Source: an uncultured Ruminococcus sp. (GTDB lineage Bacteria > Bacillota > Clostridia > Oscillospirales > Ruminococcaceae). Taken from it: a DNA stretch of 15,136 bases. Both the position numbers and the translations under genes were made by a program. The notes beneath the pieces are model-generated. The model was not told the origin of the DNA and searched no databases. It saw only the letters and a list, made by a program, of their open reading frames with translations. The DNA lies in NCBI GenBank assembly GCA_947178195.1, contig CAMWXM010000044.1, positions 1 to 15,136 on the forward strand. Reading direction: 5' to 3'. Each line of letters opens with the position of its first letter. The stretch's first letter is position 1. This document shows, in pieces, positions 7,136 to 13,955 of this stretch.

Positions 7136-8099
7136 AAAAAACATTTTTTTGAGACTTTTTAGGCGCTGCCTTAAATAATTTTCCCTGAAAGCTATCGAGC
7201 TGTGCCTGGAGTTTATCAATACCGCCTAATACGGCAATTTTATTTGTGCTCCATCCGGGAGCTATAAGTTTTGATTTATCCCCGTCTCCGGTTATTCTTT
7301 CAATAACCACAGACGGCGGAAGATATTCAAGCTGTGATACGACAGTTCTGATATAATCTTCCATACTCATAGCTTGAAAAACTTTATTATAATAAAGTTT
7401 TTCAAGAACGGTATCCTTAATAATATGCAAGAGCTGAATTTTAACAGCGTCAGGATATAATTCTGCTGTTTGCCTTGCAGTTTCGATCATGTCATCAATG
7501 CTTTCAAATGGAAGTCCGTTTATAATATGAACACATATTCTTATTCCGTACTTTCTAAGCTTTTCATAGCCTTCAAGAAAAATTTTATGATTATAGCCTC
7601 TGTTTATGAAGCTAAGCGTTTTTTCGTGTACCGACTGCATTCCAAGTTCCACAGTAAGATATGTTTTTTGTGAAAGTTCATATAAAAAATCAATTATCTC
7701 GTCTGAAAGACAATCGGCACGGGTAGCAATAGAAATCCCCTTTATACTATCTAATGAAAGTACCGGCATATATATTTCACGAAGTTTTTTTACATCGGCG
7801 TAGGTGTTGGTATTAGCCTGAAAATAAGCAATAGCTTTTGCGTTTGGATTTTTACGTCTTATTCTTTCAAGTTCGTTTTCAAGCTGTATTTTTACCGGAA
7901 TCGTTGACGAATTTGTAAAATATCCGCTTCCTCCGCTGCAAAAAATACAACCTCCGGTTCCTTTTGTGCCGTCCTTGTTAGGGCAGGAAAATCCTGCGTC
8001 AACAACTGCTTTAAAAATTTTCTCTCCAAATGTTATTTTATTATGATATGCCAGAGTATGATATCTTTTATTATCGGAGCTGTAAATAAATGAATTCAT
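7134..8099 (-). CDS. TIGR01212-family radical SAM protein (YtqA/YhcC-like)
   Basis: A 321-residue radical SAM enzyme with the unusual cluster spacing of the YtqA/YhcC family: C39, C51 and C54 (CX11CX2C) in GFSCPNKDGTKGTGGCIFCS, which should hold a 4Fe-4S cluster. Other family blocks are ANTNTYA (95-101), ELGMQSVHEKTL (151-162), HIINGLPFE (191-199) and the C-terminal ITGDGDKSKLIAPGWSTNK (269-287). The family is widespread and its substrate is not established; it splits S-adenosylmethionine to start radical chemistry. Length is close to the family norm and no motif is broken. The ATG lies 3 nt after the stop of the DUF218 gene with only a weak ribosome binding site (AAGATAG), so translation probably depends on coupling to the gene before. 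It is the last gene of the glnN operon. Confidence 0.93.
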   Translation of the reverse strand: MNSFIYSSDNKRYHTLAYHNKITFGEKIFKAVVDAGFSCPNKDGTKGTGGCIFCSGGSGYFTNSSTIPVKIQLENELERIRRKNPNAKAIAYFQANTNTYADVKKLREIYMPVLSLDSIKGISIATRADCLSDEIIDFLYELSQKTYLTVELGMQSVHEKTLSFINRGYNHKIFLEGYEKLRKYGIRICVHIINGLPFESIDDMIETARQTAELYPDAVKIQLLHIIKDTVLEKLYYNKVFQAMSMEDYIRTVVSQLEYLPPSVVIERITGDGDKSKLIAPGWSTNKIAVLGGIDKLQAQLDSFQGKLFKAAPKKSQKNVF

Positions 8100-8102
8100 A
8101 GG

Positions 8103-8861
8103 CTATCTTATATATTCAAAGCTTATTGCAAGCCATTCCCTGATCCAATAAGTCGGAATAAGCCATTTTGTGAGCATATCAGTTCCGGCATTTATTGCCG
8201 AGGATTCAAGACCGAACTTTTCAGCAATATAACCTGCTCTATACTGATGAAATCCATCAGTAACGACAGCAACATCGTTTATATTTTTTGTTTCTAATAT
8301 CTGAGCTGAAAATTTAAGATTTTCATAGGTGTTGACAGACATATCCTCCATAATGATTCTATCCGGCGAAATTCCCTTATTCAAAAGATAATTTTTCATA
8401 GCCTCTGCTTCGGAAATCTGTTCATCATCGCCTTTTCCGCCAGACACAACAACTATAACGGATTTATGTTCATTCAGAAATTCATATGCACTGTCAAGTC
8501 GTCTTGCAAGCATACGGCTTGGTTTATCGCCGTTTACCTTACATCCCAGAACAATTACTGCTTCAGCATTTTCAGGCGATCTATACTGTGCTTTTATCAT
8601 GAAAGCAGATATGGCTGAAACATAAATAACAACAGACATAATAACAGCCGATACAATTATAATCAAAACTTTTCCGGCGGTATTCTGCCAAATATTTTTA
8701 CAGAACAGCGTTATATTTTCAAAATAAATGGTGATAACAGCAAAAATAAAGCTTACAGCCATACCGATAATATTTCCGGGATTTAAAATACCGGAAAAAA
8801 CAGGAATAAGGAATAATATCAATAAAAGTATTTCAAAAGTAAGAAAAATATATTTTAGCAT
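8103..8861 (-). CDS. YdcF/SanA-family DUF218 membrane protein
   Basis: A 252-residue envelope protein. Three hydrophobic helices (about 4-22, 30-47, 64-88) precede a DUF218 domain (101-240) with all family blocks: AVIVLGCKVNGDKPSRMLARR, VVSGGKGDDEQISEAEAM (138-155), MSVNTYENL (174-182) and VVTDGFHQYRA (199-209). The family includes SanA and ElyC, linked to envelope integrity and lipid-carrier metabolism; the biochemical activity is not settled, so no substrate is claimed. With three helices the domain is probably outside the membrane. The start has a GAAGGTGA ribosome binding site and lies 13 nt after the glnN stop, pointing to an operon. The TIGR01212 gene follows after 3 nt. Confidence 0.9.
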   Translation of the reverse strand: MLKYIFLTFEILLLILFLIPVFSGILNPGNIIGMAVSFIFAVITIYFENITLFCKNIWQNTAGKVLIIIVSAVIMSVVIYVSAISAFMIKAQYRSPENAEAVIVLGCKVNGDKPSRMLARRLDSAYEFLNEHKSVIVVVSGGKGDDEQISEAEAMKNYLLNKGISPDRIIMEDMSVNTYENLKFSAQILETKNINDVAVVTDGFHQYRAGYIAEKFGLESSAINAGTDMLTKWLIPTYWIREWLAISFEYIR

Positions 8862-8874
8862 AATTCACCTTCAA

Positions 8875-10971
8875 TTAAACGGTAAACAGAAGATCAGTAT
8901 AAGTAGGAATAGGCCATAATTTTTCGGGAACGTTCATTTCCAGTTCATCGGCAATTTTTCTTAATTTCTGCATATCTGTCAAAACCACATCTCTATAATA
9001 TCTGGCAAGATCCTGAATATTCCCTTCACGCTCCTTTGCAGCGTTTCGGGAAGCTTCCAAATTTTCAATAGCATTATAAAGCTCGGTATTAAGACCAGAA
9101 ATTTTTCTGGCAATTTTTTCTTCAAGGCTGCTGTCAAGACCAGTATTTTTTTTAGAAATTAACGAGTCACAGATAAATTTAGAATATTCCATCGCAGCAG
9201 GAGCAATTTGTTTTTTTGCCATATAAATCATAGTATTTGCTTCAATATTGATTATTTTGCTGTAATTATCCAGATGGATTTCCATTCTTGAAGTGATCTC
9301 TGCTTTAGTATAGACCTTAAATTTTTCAAACATCTCCACATAAGGCTTATCAATATAATGTGGAAGAGCGTCAACGGTTGAAACAAGATTTGGAAGTCCT
9401 CTTTTTTCAGCTTCTTCAAGCCATTCCTGCGAATAGCCGTTTCCGTTAAAAATAACTCTTTTATGATTTGTAATTGTTCGTTTAAGAAGCGTTTTAAGAG
9501 ATTTTTTAAAATCGTCCGCTTTTTCAAGTTCATCTGCAAATTCGCACAAAACCTGAGCAAAGGTCGTATTCATCATTACGTTTGTACAGGATATGGAATC
9601 GGCTGAACCAAGCATTCTAAATTCAAATTTATTGCCTGTAAACGCTAATGGAGAAGTTCTGTTTCTGTCAGTAGAATCTTTCGGGAAATTAGGCAGTGCG
9701 TCAATGCCGATTTCAAATATTTTATCGGAATTTTCTTTGACCGGTTTTCCGTATTCTATCGCATCAAGAATATTTTGCAGTTCGTCACCCAGGAAAATAG
9801 ATATAACTGCAGGCGGAGCTTCATTTGCACCAAGACGGTGATCGTTTCCGGCAGAAGCCGCTGAAATCCTGAGTAGGGGAGCATATTCGTCAACAGCTTT
9901 TACAAAGGCACAGAGGAACGTGATAAACTGAAGATTTTTCATAGGCGTATCGCCGGGGTCAAGAAGATTCTGTCCGTCATTGGAAGAAATAGACCAGTTA
10001 TTATGCTTGCCTGAGCCGTTTACCCCATCAAAAGGCTTTTCATGAAGCAAACAATAAAGACCATGCTTCTGAGCAATTTTTTTCATAAGCTCCATTGTAA
10101 GCTGATTATGATCAGCGGCAATATTTGATGTAGTAAATACCGGAGCAAGCTCATGCTGCCCTGGAGCAACCTCATTATGTTCAGTTTTGGCGTATATTCC
10201 CAGCTTCCAGAGTTCACGGTCTAAGTCCTTCATAAAATCCAGAACACGCTGTTTTATGTTTCCGAAATAATGATCCTCCAATTCCTGTCCCTTTGGTGCC
10301 ATAGCTCCGAAAAGAGTCCTTCCGGTAAGCATAAGGTCTTTTCTCTGGTCGTAATATTTTTTATCTATAAGAAAGTATTCCTGTTCAGGTCCTACGGTAG
10401 TGGTAACTCTTGTAGCTGTGGTATTACCGAAAAGCCGCAGAATCCTGAGAGCCTGTTCACTTACTATTTCCATAGAACGCAGCAGGGGAGTCTTTTTATC
10501 GAGAATTTCACCGGTATATGAACAAAATGCGGTAGGTATGCAGAGCGTATCTTCTTTTACAAAAGCGTTTGAAGTAGGATCCCATGCCGTATAGCCTCTT
10601 GCTTCAAATGTTGCCCTGAGCCCGCCGGACGGAAATGAAGAAGCGTCCGGTTCACCTTTTACCAATTCCTTGCCGGAAAATTCCTGAATCACATTTCCGT
10701 CTTCCACAGGAGTCATAAATGCGTCATGCTTTTCAGCGGTAATACCTGTCATAGGCTGAAACCAATGTGTAAAATGAGTTGCACCCTTTTCAATTGCCCA
10801 GTCCTTCATGGCGTTAGCAACTACATCAGCAACCTCATCGTTGAGAGCTATACCGAATTGTTTTGTTCTCATAACTGATTTATAAATATTTTTCGGCAGC
10901 CTGTCTCTCATAACCTTTTCGTTAAAAACATTACATCCGAAATAATCTGCTGCATTCTGAAAATCCGACAT
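8875..10971 (-). CDS. glnN: Glutamine synthetase type III
   Basis: A 698-residue type III glutamine synthetase, the long dodecameric form that makes glutamine from glutamate, ammonia and ATP in the cytoplasm. Family and active-site blocks are intact: FTHWFQPMTG (67-76), GPEQEYFLID (194-203), HNEVAPGQHE (265-274), HEKPFDGVNGSGKHNNWS (310-327), NDHRLGANEAPP (376-387) and RNRTSPLAFTGNKFEFR (436-452). The C-terminal LWPIPTYTDLLF is also typical. Length agrees with GSIII (about 700), not GSI or GSII. The start is fixed by GGAGG (10981-10977) five nt before the ATG. A promoter and a 100-nt structured leader precede it, so nitrogen control at the leader is plausible. It heads an operon with the DUF218 and radical SAM genes; the link between these and nitrogen assimilation is not evident. 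Confidence 0.97.
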   Translation of the reverse strand: MSDFQNAADYFGCNVFNEKVMRDRLPKNIYKSVMRTKQFGIALNDEVADVVANAMKDWAIEKGATHFTHWFQPMTGITAEKHDAFMTPVEDGNVIQEFSGKELVKGEPDASSFPSGGLRATFEARGYTAWDPTSNAFVKEDTLCIPTAFCSYTGEILDKKTPLLRSMEIVSEQALRILRLFGNTTATRVTTTVGPEQEYFLIDKKYYDQRKDLMLTGRTLFGAMAPKGQELEDHYFGNIKQRVLDFMKDLDRELWKLGIYAKTEHNEVAPGQHELAPVFTTSNIAADHNQLTMELMKKIAQKHGLYCLLHEKPFDGVNGSGKHNNWSISSNDGQNLLDPGDTPMKNLQFITFLCAFVKAVDEYAPLLRISAASAGNDHRLGANEAPPAVISIFLGDELQNILDAIEYGKPVKENSDKIFEIGIDALPNFPKDSTDRNRTSPLAFTGNKFEFRMLGSADSISCTNVMMNTTFAQVLCEFADELEKADDFKKSLKTLLKRTITNHKRVIFNGNGYSQEWLEEAEKRGLPNLVSTVDALPHYIDKPYVEMFEKFKVYTKAEITSRMEIHLDNYSKIINIEANTMIYMAKKQIAPAAMEYSKFICDSLISKKNTGLDSSLEEKIARKISGLNTELYNAIENLEASRNAAKEREGNIQDLARYYRDVVLTDMQKLRKIADELEMNVPEKLWPIPTYTDLLFTV

Positions 10972-10976
10972 AAAAA

Positions 10977-11073
10977 CCTCCTTAATTATTAAAAGCGTTC
11001 CGGCAAATGAAGATATTTTCCCCTGCTGCCAAAACGCTGCTGTCTTATAAAATTCATGCGGTTTTGCCTACAT
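10977..11073 (-). promoter_or_regulatory. glnN structured leader with terminator-like hairpin
   Basis: The untranslated leader (about 100 nt) holds an 11-bp hairpin: GCGUUUUGGCA (11037-11027) pairs with UGCCGGAACGC (11005-10995) through nine Watson-Crick and two G-U pairs. It is followed at once by UUUUAAUAAUU and then the GGAGG site, so it resembles a weak terminator or attenuator. A smaller stem near the 5' end uses AUG...CAU and GG...CC around CAAAA (11073-11056). Two near-identical copies of CAGCAG with 14-nt spacing overlap the hairpin's 5' side. It does not match a riboswitch I can name. Confidence 0.5.
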
Positions 11074-11079
11074 AATTTT

Positions 11080-11108
11080 ATGATACACCCAAACTTGAAA
11101 AAAGTCAA
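11080..11108 (-). promoter_or_regulatory. glnN promoter
   Basis: On the minus strand, TTGACT (11108-11103), 17-bp spacer, TATCAT (11085-11080). The predicted start is near 11073. Confidence 0.78.
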
Positions 11109-11247
11109 TAGCAACAATAAATTTCAAAAAGATTTGTATGCTTTGACGATTTAAACCTTGATTTTGTATTAAGTTTTGTTTTTCTTTATTAAAAAAATAT
11201 ATAATAAAACATTTTATGATAATTTTTATTATTTTTCAATTTTTTTG
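11109..11247. other. Very AT-rich gap between divergent promoters, no gene seen
   Basis: These 139 nt are nearly all A and T from about 11160 on. There is no convincing ORF or stable hairpin. A possible extra plus-strand promoter, TTGACG (11143-11148), 18-bp spacer, TATTAA (11167-11172), is weak. The stretch may act as an upstream AT element for the promoter at 11248. Confidence 0.5.
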
Positions 11248-11276
11248 TTTACTTTTTTCTAAAAATATGTTATTAT
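11248..11276 (+). promoter_or_regulatory. Promoter for the M15-like protein gene
   Basis: TTTACT (11248-11253), 17-bp spacer, TATTAT (11271-11276) preceded by TGT (extended -10). The predicted start near 11283 gives a long leader of about 135 nt. Confidence 0.65.
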
Positions 11277-11367
11277 ATTAAGGGAAAATTTTATTTAAGG
11301 AAATACCGCATAAAGAATAGTACATTGGATTCTCAACCGATATTTGTGCAGCATTGCCTATAATAAA

Positions 11368-11385
11368 GCGGCTTGAAAAAGCTGC
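11368..11385 (+). other. GNRA-capped hairpin in the leader of the M15-like gene
   Basis: GCGGCTT (11368-11374) pairs with AAGCTGC (11379-11385), seven pairs with one G-U, closed by a GAAA tetraloop. It ends 32 nt before the start codon and is not followed by a T run, so it is not a terminator. A role in mRNA stability or translation is possible but unproven. Confidence 0.5.
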
Positions 11386-11417
11386 AAAATATACTTTTAA
11401 GAAAGGATTTTTTATCA

Positions 11418-12431
11418 ATGAGTACATACAGAGGAAATAACCGTAACCGCAAAAAAAGAGGCAGACCAAGATATGACAGAATAATTGGTGCGATGGCGAT
11501 TTTTATTGTTTTATTGATATTACTAGTTTCTTGCTGCAAATCATGTGGCGATGATGAGGGCAGCTCTAAAGATGAATCTTCGATTGTTCCTACAGACCAA
11601 ATGGGCAATGAAAGCGGTTCCGGCAATGATATAGAAACCCCTTCAGGAATATCATCTGAAAATTATTCTACAGAAACTAAAATACCTGACGATATTTATA
11701 AAGGCGATCTCGTTCTGGTAAACAATCAGCATGCGTATTCGTTTCCGTCGTCTGAAGAAAAAAGCGATATTGTAACTATTTATGATCACAAAAGTGACAG
11801 CTATAAGGTTACTGATTATGAGACCTCGCTCAGTAATAAAGCCATCAATGCGCTGAATAGCCTTATGGATGAATTTTACAATCAGAAAAGCCTTGCTGAT
11901 ATAATGGTTATCGGAGCTTATAGGACAAAGGAAACTCAGGACGAAAAATTCAGCGCCAATATATCGGATATAAAGGGCGGTTATACTGAATATCATACCG
12001 GTCTGAGCTTTGATCTCGGCATTTTCCCGGAGGACGAAAATTCATATTACTATGTCAAGGAAGGCGAATATGCATGGATCGCTGAAAATTGTGCAAAATA
12101 CGGATTTATTTTAAGATATCCACAGGACAAGCAAGATAAGACCGGAATGGACTCAAAATCATATCAATTCAGATATGTCGGTATACCTCATGCTATTTAT
12201 ATGAGCGAAAACGATATGTGCTTTGAAGAATATATTGAATTTATAAAGGGATATACTTATAATTCTGATCATCTTAAAGTTGCAGGACCTGATAAAAACT
12301 ATGAAGTTTATTATTTCCCTGCCGACCTGTCCGCTAATACGGAAGTAGCAGTTCCTACAAATAAAACCTATGAGATATCAGGAAATAATATTGACGGATT
12401 TATTGTAACAGTTGAAAATTCTGTTTTATAA
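11418..12431 (+). CDS. M15B/VanY-like D,D-carboxypeptidase family protein with altered active site
   Basis: A 337-residue envelope protein. A basic N-terminus (RNRKKRGRPR) precedes one hydrophobic helix (22-38) ending LVSC, so it is a membrane-anchored or lipid-modified (C39) protein. Residues 40-90 are a Ser/Gly/Asp-rich linker. Residues 95-280 follow the VanY-type D-Ala-D-Ala carboxypeptidase pattern: YRT...Q (168-174), HTGLSFDLG with zinc ligands H193 and D199, W220, KYGFILRYP (228-235) and FRYVGIPHA (251-259). Family members normally have EPWH just before FRYVG; here it is KSYQ, so the catalytic Glu and third zinc-ligand His are K247 and Q250. It may be inactive, a binding protein, or use other ligands. 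I chose the ATG at 11418, with AGAAAGGA 10 nt before it; a TTG at 11373 lacks a site. It appears monocistronic. Confidence 0.88.
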   Translation: MSTYRGNNRNRKKRGRPRYDRIIGAMAIFIVLLILLVSCCKSCGDDEGSSKDESSIVPTDQMGNESGSGNDIETPSGISSENYSTETKIPDDIYKGDLVLVNNQHAYSFPSSEEKSDIVTIYDHKSDSYKVTDYETSLSNKAINALNSLMDEFYNQKSLADIMVIGAYRTKETQDEKFSANISDIKGGYTEYHTGLSFDLGIFPEDENSYYYVKEGEYAWIAENCAKYGFILRYPQDKQDKTGMDSKSYQFRYVGIPHAIYMSENDMCFEEYIEFIKGYTYNSDHLKVAGPDKNYEVYYFPADLSANTEVAVPTNKTYEISGNNIDGFIVTVENSVL

Positions 12432-12486
12432 TTTTATAATATATAGTGATACCGCACGAGTTTTGTGCGGTATCGTTATAAAACAG
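12421..12486 (+). terminator. Long nested inverted repeat ending the M15-like gene
   Basis: An inner perfect 10-bp stem, GATACCGCAC (12448-12457) with GTGCGGTATC (12465-12474), has a 7-nt loop. An outer perfect 11-nt inverted repeat, CTGTTTTATAA (12421-12431, including the stop codon) with TTATAAAACAG (12476-12486), can extend it. No U run follows on either strand, so it is an atypical terminator, or an mRNA 3'-end stabiliser. Confidence 0.55.
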
Positions 12487-12523
12487 GTTCTTATTGATCT
12501 ACATAAATCAGGTTTTAGATAAT

Positions 12524-12552
12524 TTGACTTTTGTCAGTAATAGTGCTATAAT
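12524..12552 (+). promoter_or_regulatory. trkA-trkH promoter
   Basis: TTGACT (12524-12529), 17-bp spacer, TATAAT (12547-12552) with extended -10 TGC. The predicted start near 12559 leaves a short leader of about 25 nt. Confidence 0.83.
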
Positions 12553-12583
12553 GTTTTTAAAGTAAAATTTAAGGATAAAAAAT

Positions 12584-13942
12584 ATGAATGTTGTAATTAT
12601 AGGAAACGGTAAGGTCGGAAGCAATCTTTCTGAGCTTCTTGTTGATGAAGGGCATAATATAACTGTTATAGATATGAAATCCTCTTCATTAAAAAAAATT
12701 ATAGACAGACAGGACATTTTATGTATAGAGGGAAACGGGGCAACTGTAGATGTCCAGCGTGAAGCGTCAGTCGATAAAGCAGGCATGGTTATTGCAGCAA
12801 CTCCTTATGACGAGCTTAATATGTTATGCTGCCTGATAGCAAAAAGACTTGGTGCAAAAAGAACTATTTCGAGAGTGCGTAATCCTGAATATTACGCCCA
12901 GATGAATCTTATTAAAGATGATTTACGGCTTGAAATGGTTATAAATCCCGAGCTTACAACTGCTGATGAAATTTACAGAATACTTGTTTTTCCTGCTGCA
13001 GCTAAGGTTGAGGTATTCCAGAAGGGAAGAGTAGAGCTTGTCGAGCACAGGATCGGTGAAAATACCAGAATAACCGAACAGACTCTTGCCGAGCTTTATA
13101 AAAATGTAAAGGTAAAATTTCTTATATGCGCAGTTCAGCGTGATTCCGAAATATATATTCCTGACGGTAAATTTGTTCTTAAAAGTGGTGATAGAATACA
13201 TATTGCTGCGTCTCATAAAGATATACAGCGATTTTTCCGTGCAGGAGGAATAATAAAAGATAAAATAAAAACTGTAATGATCGTTGGCGGAGGACGTATA
13301 GCTTTTTATCTTGCAAAATATCTTATCGGAATAGGAATGCATGTAAAAATAATTGAAAGCAATGTGGAAAGATGTACAGAACTTGCCGAATTGCTGCCTA
13401 AAGCTACGATAATAAACGCTGACGGAACAGATCAGGATGTGCTTCTGGAAGAAGGAATATCAGACGTTGATTCTTTTGTTGCGCTTACCGGAATAGATGA
13501 AGAAAATATAATAATGTCGCTTTACGCTTCAAAAAATACTGATGCTAAGGTAGTTACAAAAATAAACCGTGACAGCTATATAGACCTGGCGTCACAGCTT
13601 GGACTTGAAAGCGTTATTTCTCCCAAATATCTTACAACAAGTAACATTTTAAGCTATATACGTTCTCTTAAAAATACGGCAGGAAGCAATATTGAATCGC
13701 TTTACAATCTGGTTGGAAATCAGGTCGAAGCTATAGAATTTAAAATAAAGGATATGATACCGGATATTGTGGGAATCAAGCTTCGTGAGTTGAAAATGAA
13801 AAAAAATATCCTTATTTGTGCTATTATAAGAAATAGGGATATTATTATTCCCAACGGAAACGATTCTATTGAAATGAACGATTCGGTAGTTATCGTTTCA
13901 AAGGATCATCATTTTTCAACAATAAATGATATTCTGGATTAA
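12584..13942 (+). CDS. trkA: TrkA, regulatory NAD-binding subunit of the potassium uptake system
   Basis: A 452-residue cytoplasmic protein with the duplicated RCK architecture of TrkA. The first RCK_N Rossmann domain has IIGNGKVG (5-12) with the acidic D30 that binds the NAD ribose, then RCK_C (about 137-220). The second has VMIVGGGRIA (231-240) with E258, then RCK_C (about 370-450). It gates the TrkH channel according to NAD(H) or nucleotide binding. The third glycine of the second GxGxxG is alanine, a conservative change that may alter nucleotide affinity. Length matches E. coli TrkA (458). The start has AAGGAT eight nt before the ATG. trkH follows after 13 nt, so the two form an operon. 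Confidence 0.96.
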   Translation: MNVVIIGNGKVGSNLSELLVDEGHNITVIDMKSSSLKKIIDRQDILCIEGNGATVDVQREASVDKAGMVIAATPYDELNMLCCLIAKRLGAKRTISRVRNPEYYAQMNLIKDDLRLEMVINPELTTADEIYRILVFPAAAKVEVFQKGRVELVEHRIGENTRITEQTLAELYKNVKVKFLICAVQRDSEIYIPDGKFVLKSGDRIHIAASHKDIQRFFRAGGIIKDKIKTVMIVGGGRIAFYLAKYLIGIGMHVKIIESNVERCTELAELLPKATIINADGTDQDVLLEEGISDVDSFVALTGIDEENIIMSLYASKNTDAKVVTKINRDSYIDLASQLGLESVISPKYLTTSNILSYIRSLKNTAGSNIESLYNLVGNQVEAIEFKIKDMIPDIVGIKLRELKMKKNILICAIIRNRDIIIPNGNDSIEMNDSVVIVSKDHHFSTINDILD

Positions 13943-13955
13943 AACGGAGAAGCTT

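Noticed and set aside
10977..11073. Known glutamine riboswitch before glnN
   Set aside because: I could not match the conserved core of the glnA or Downstream-peptide RNA motifs, which are known mainly from cyanobacteria and marine bacteria.
11160..11247. AT-only inverted repeats such as TTTATT with AATAAA
   Set aside because: Expected by chance in DNA this AT-rich; no GC-containing stem.
11359..11364. TATAAT as a second promoter for the M15-like gene
   Set aside because: No -35-like hexamer is found 16-18 bp upstream.
11373..11417. Upstream TTG start for the M15-like gene
   Set aside because: It has no ribosome binding site and falls inside a stable hairpin; the ATG at 11418 has AGAAAGGA and gives a typical N-terminus.
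12923..13342. 139-codon minus-strand frame inside trkA
   Set aside because: It is fully inside a clear trkA frame, has low-complexity Tyr/Ser/Lys-rich translation, and no family resemblance.
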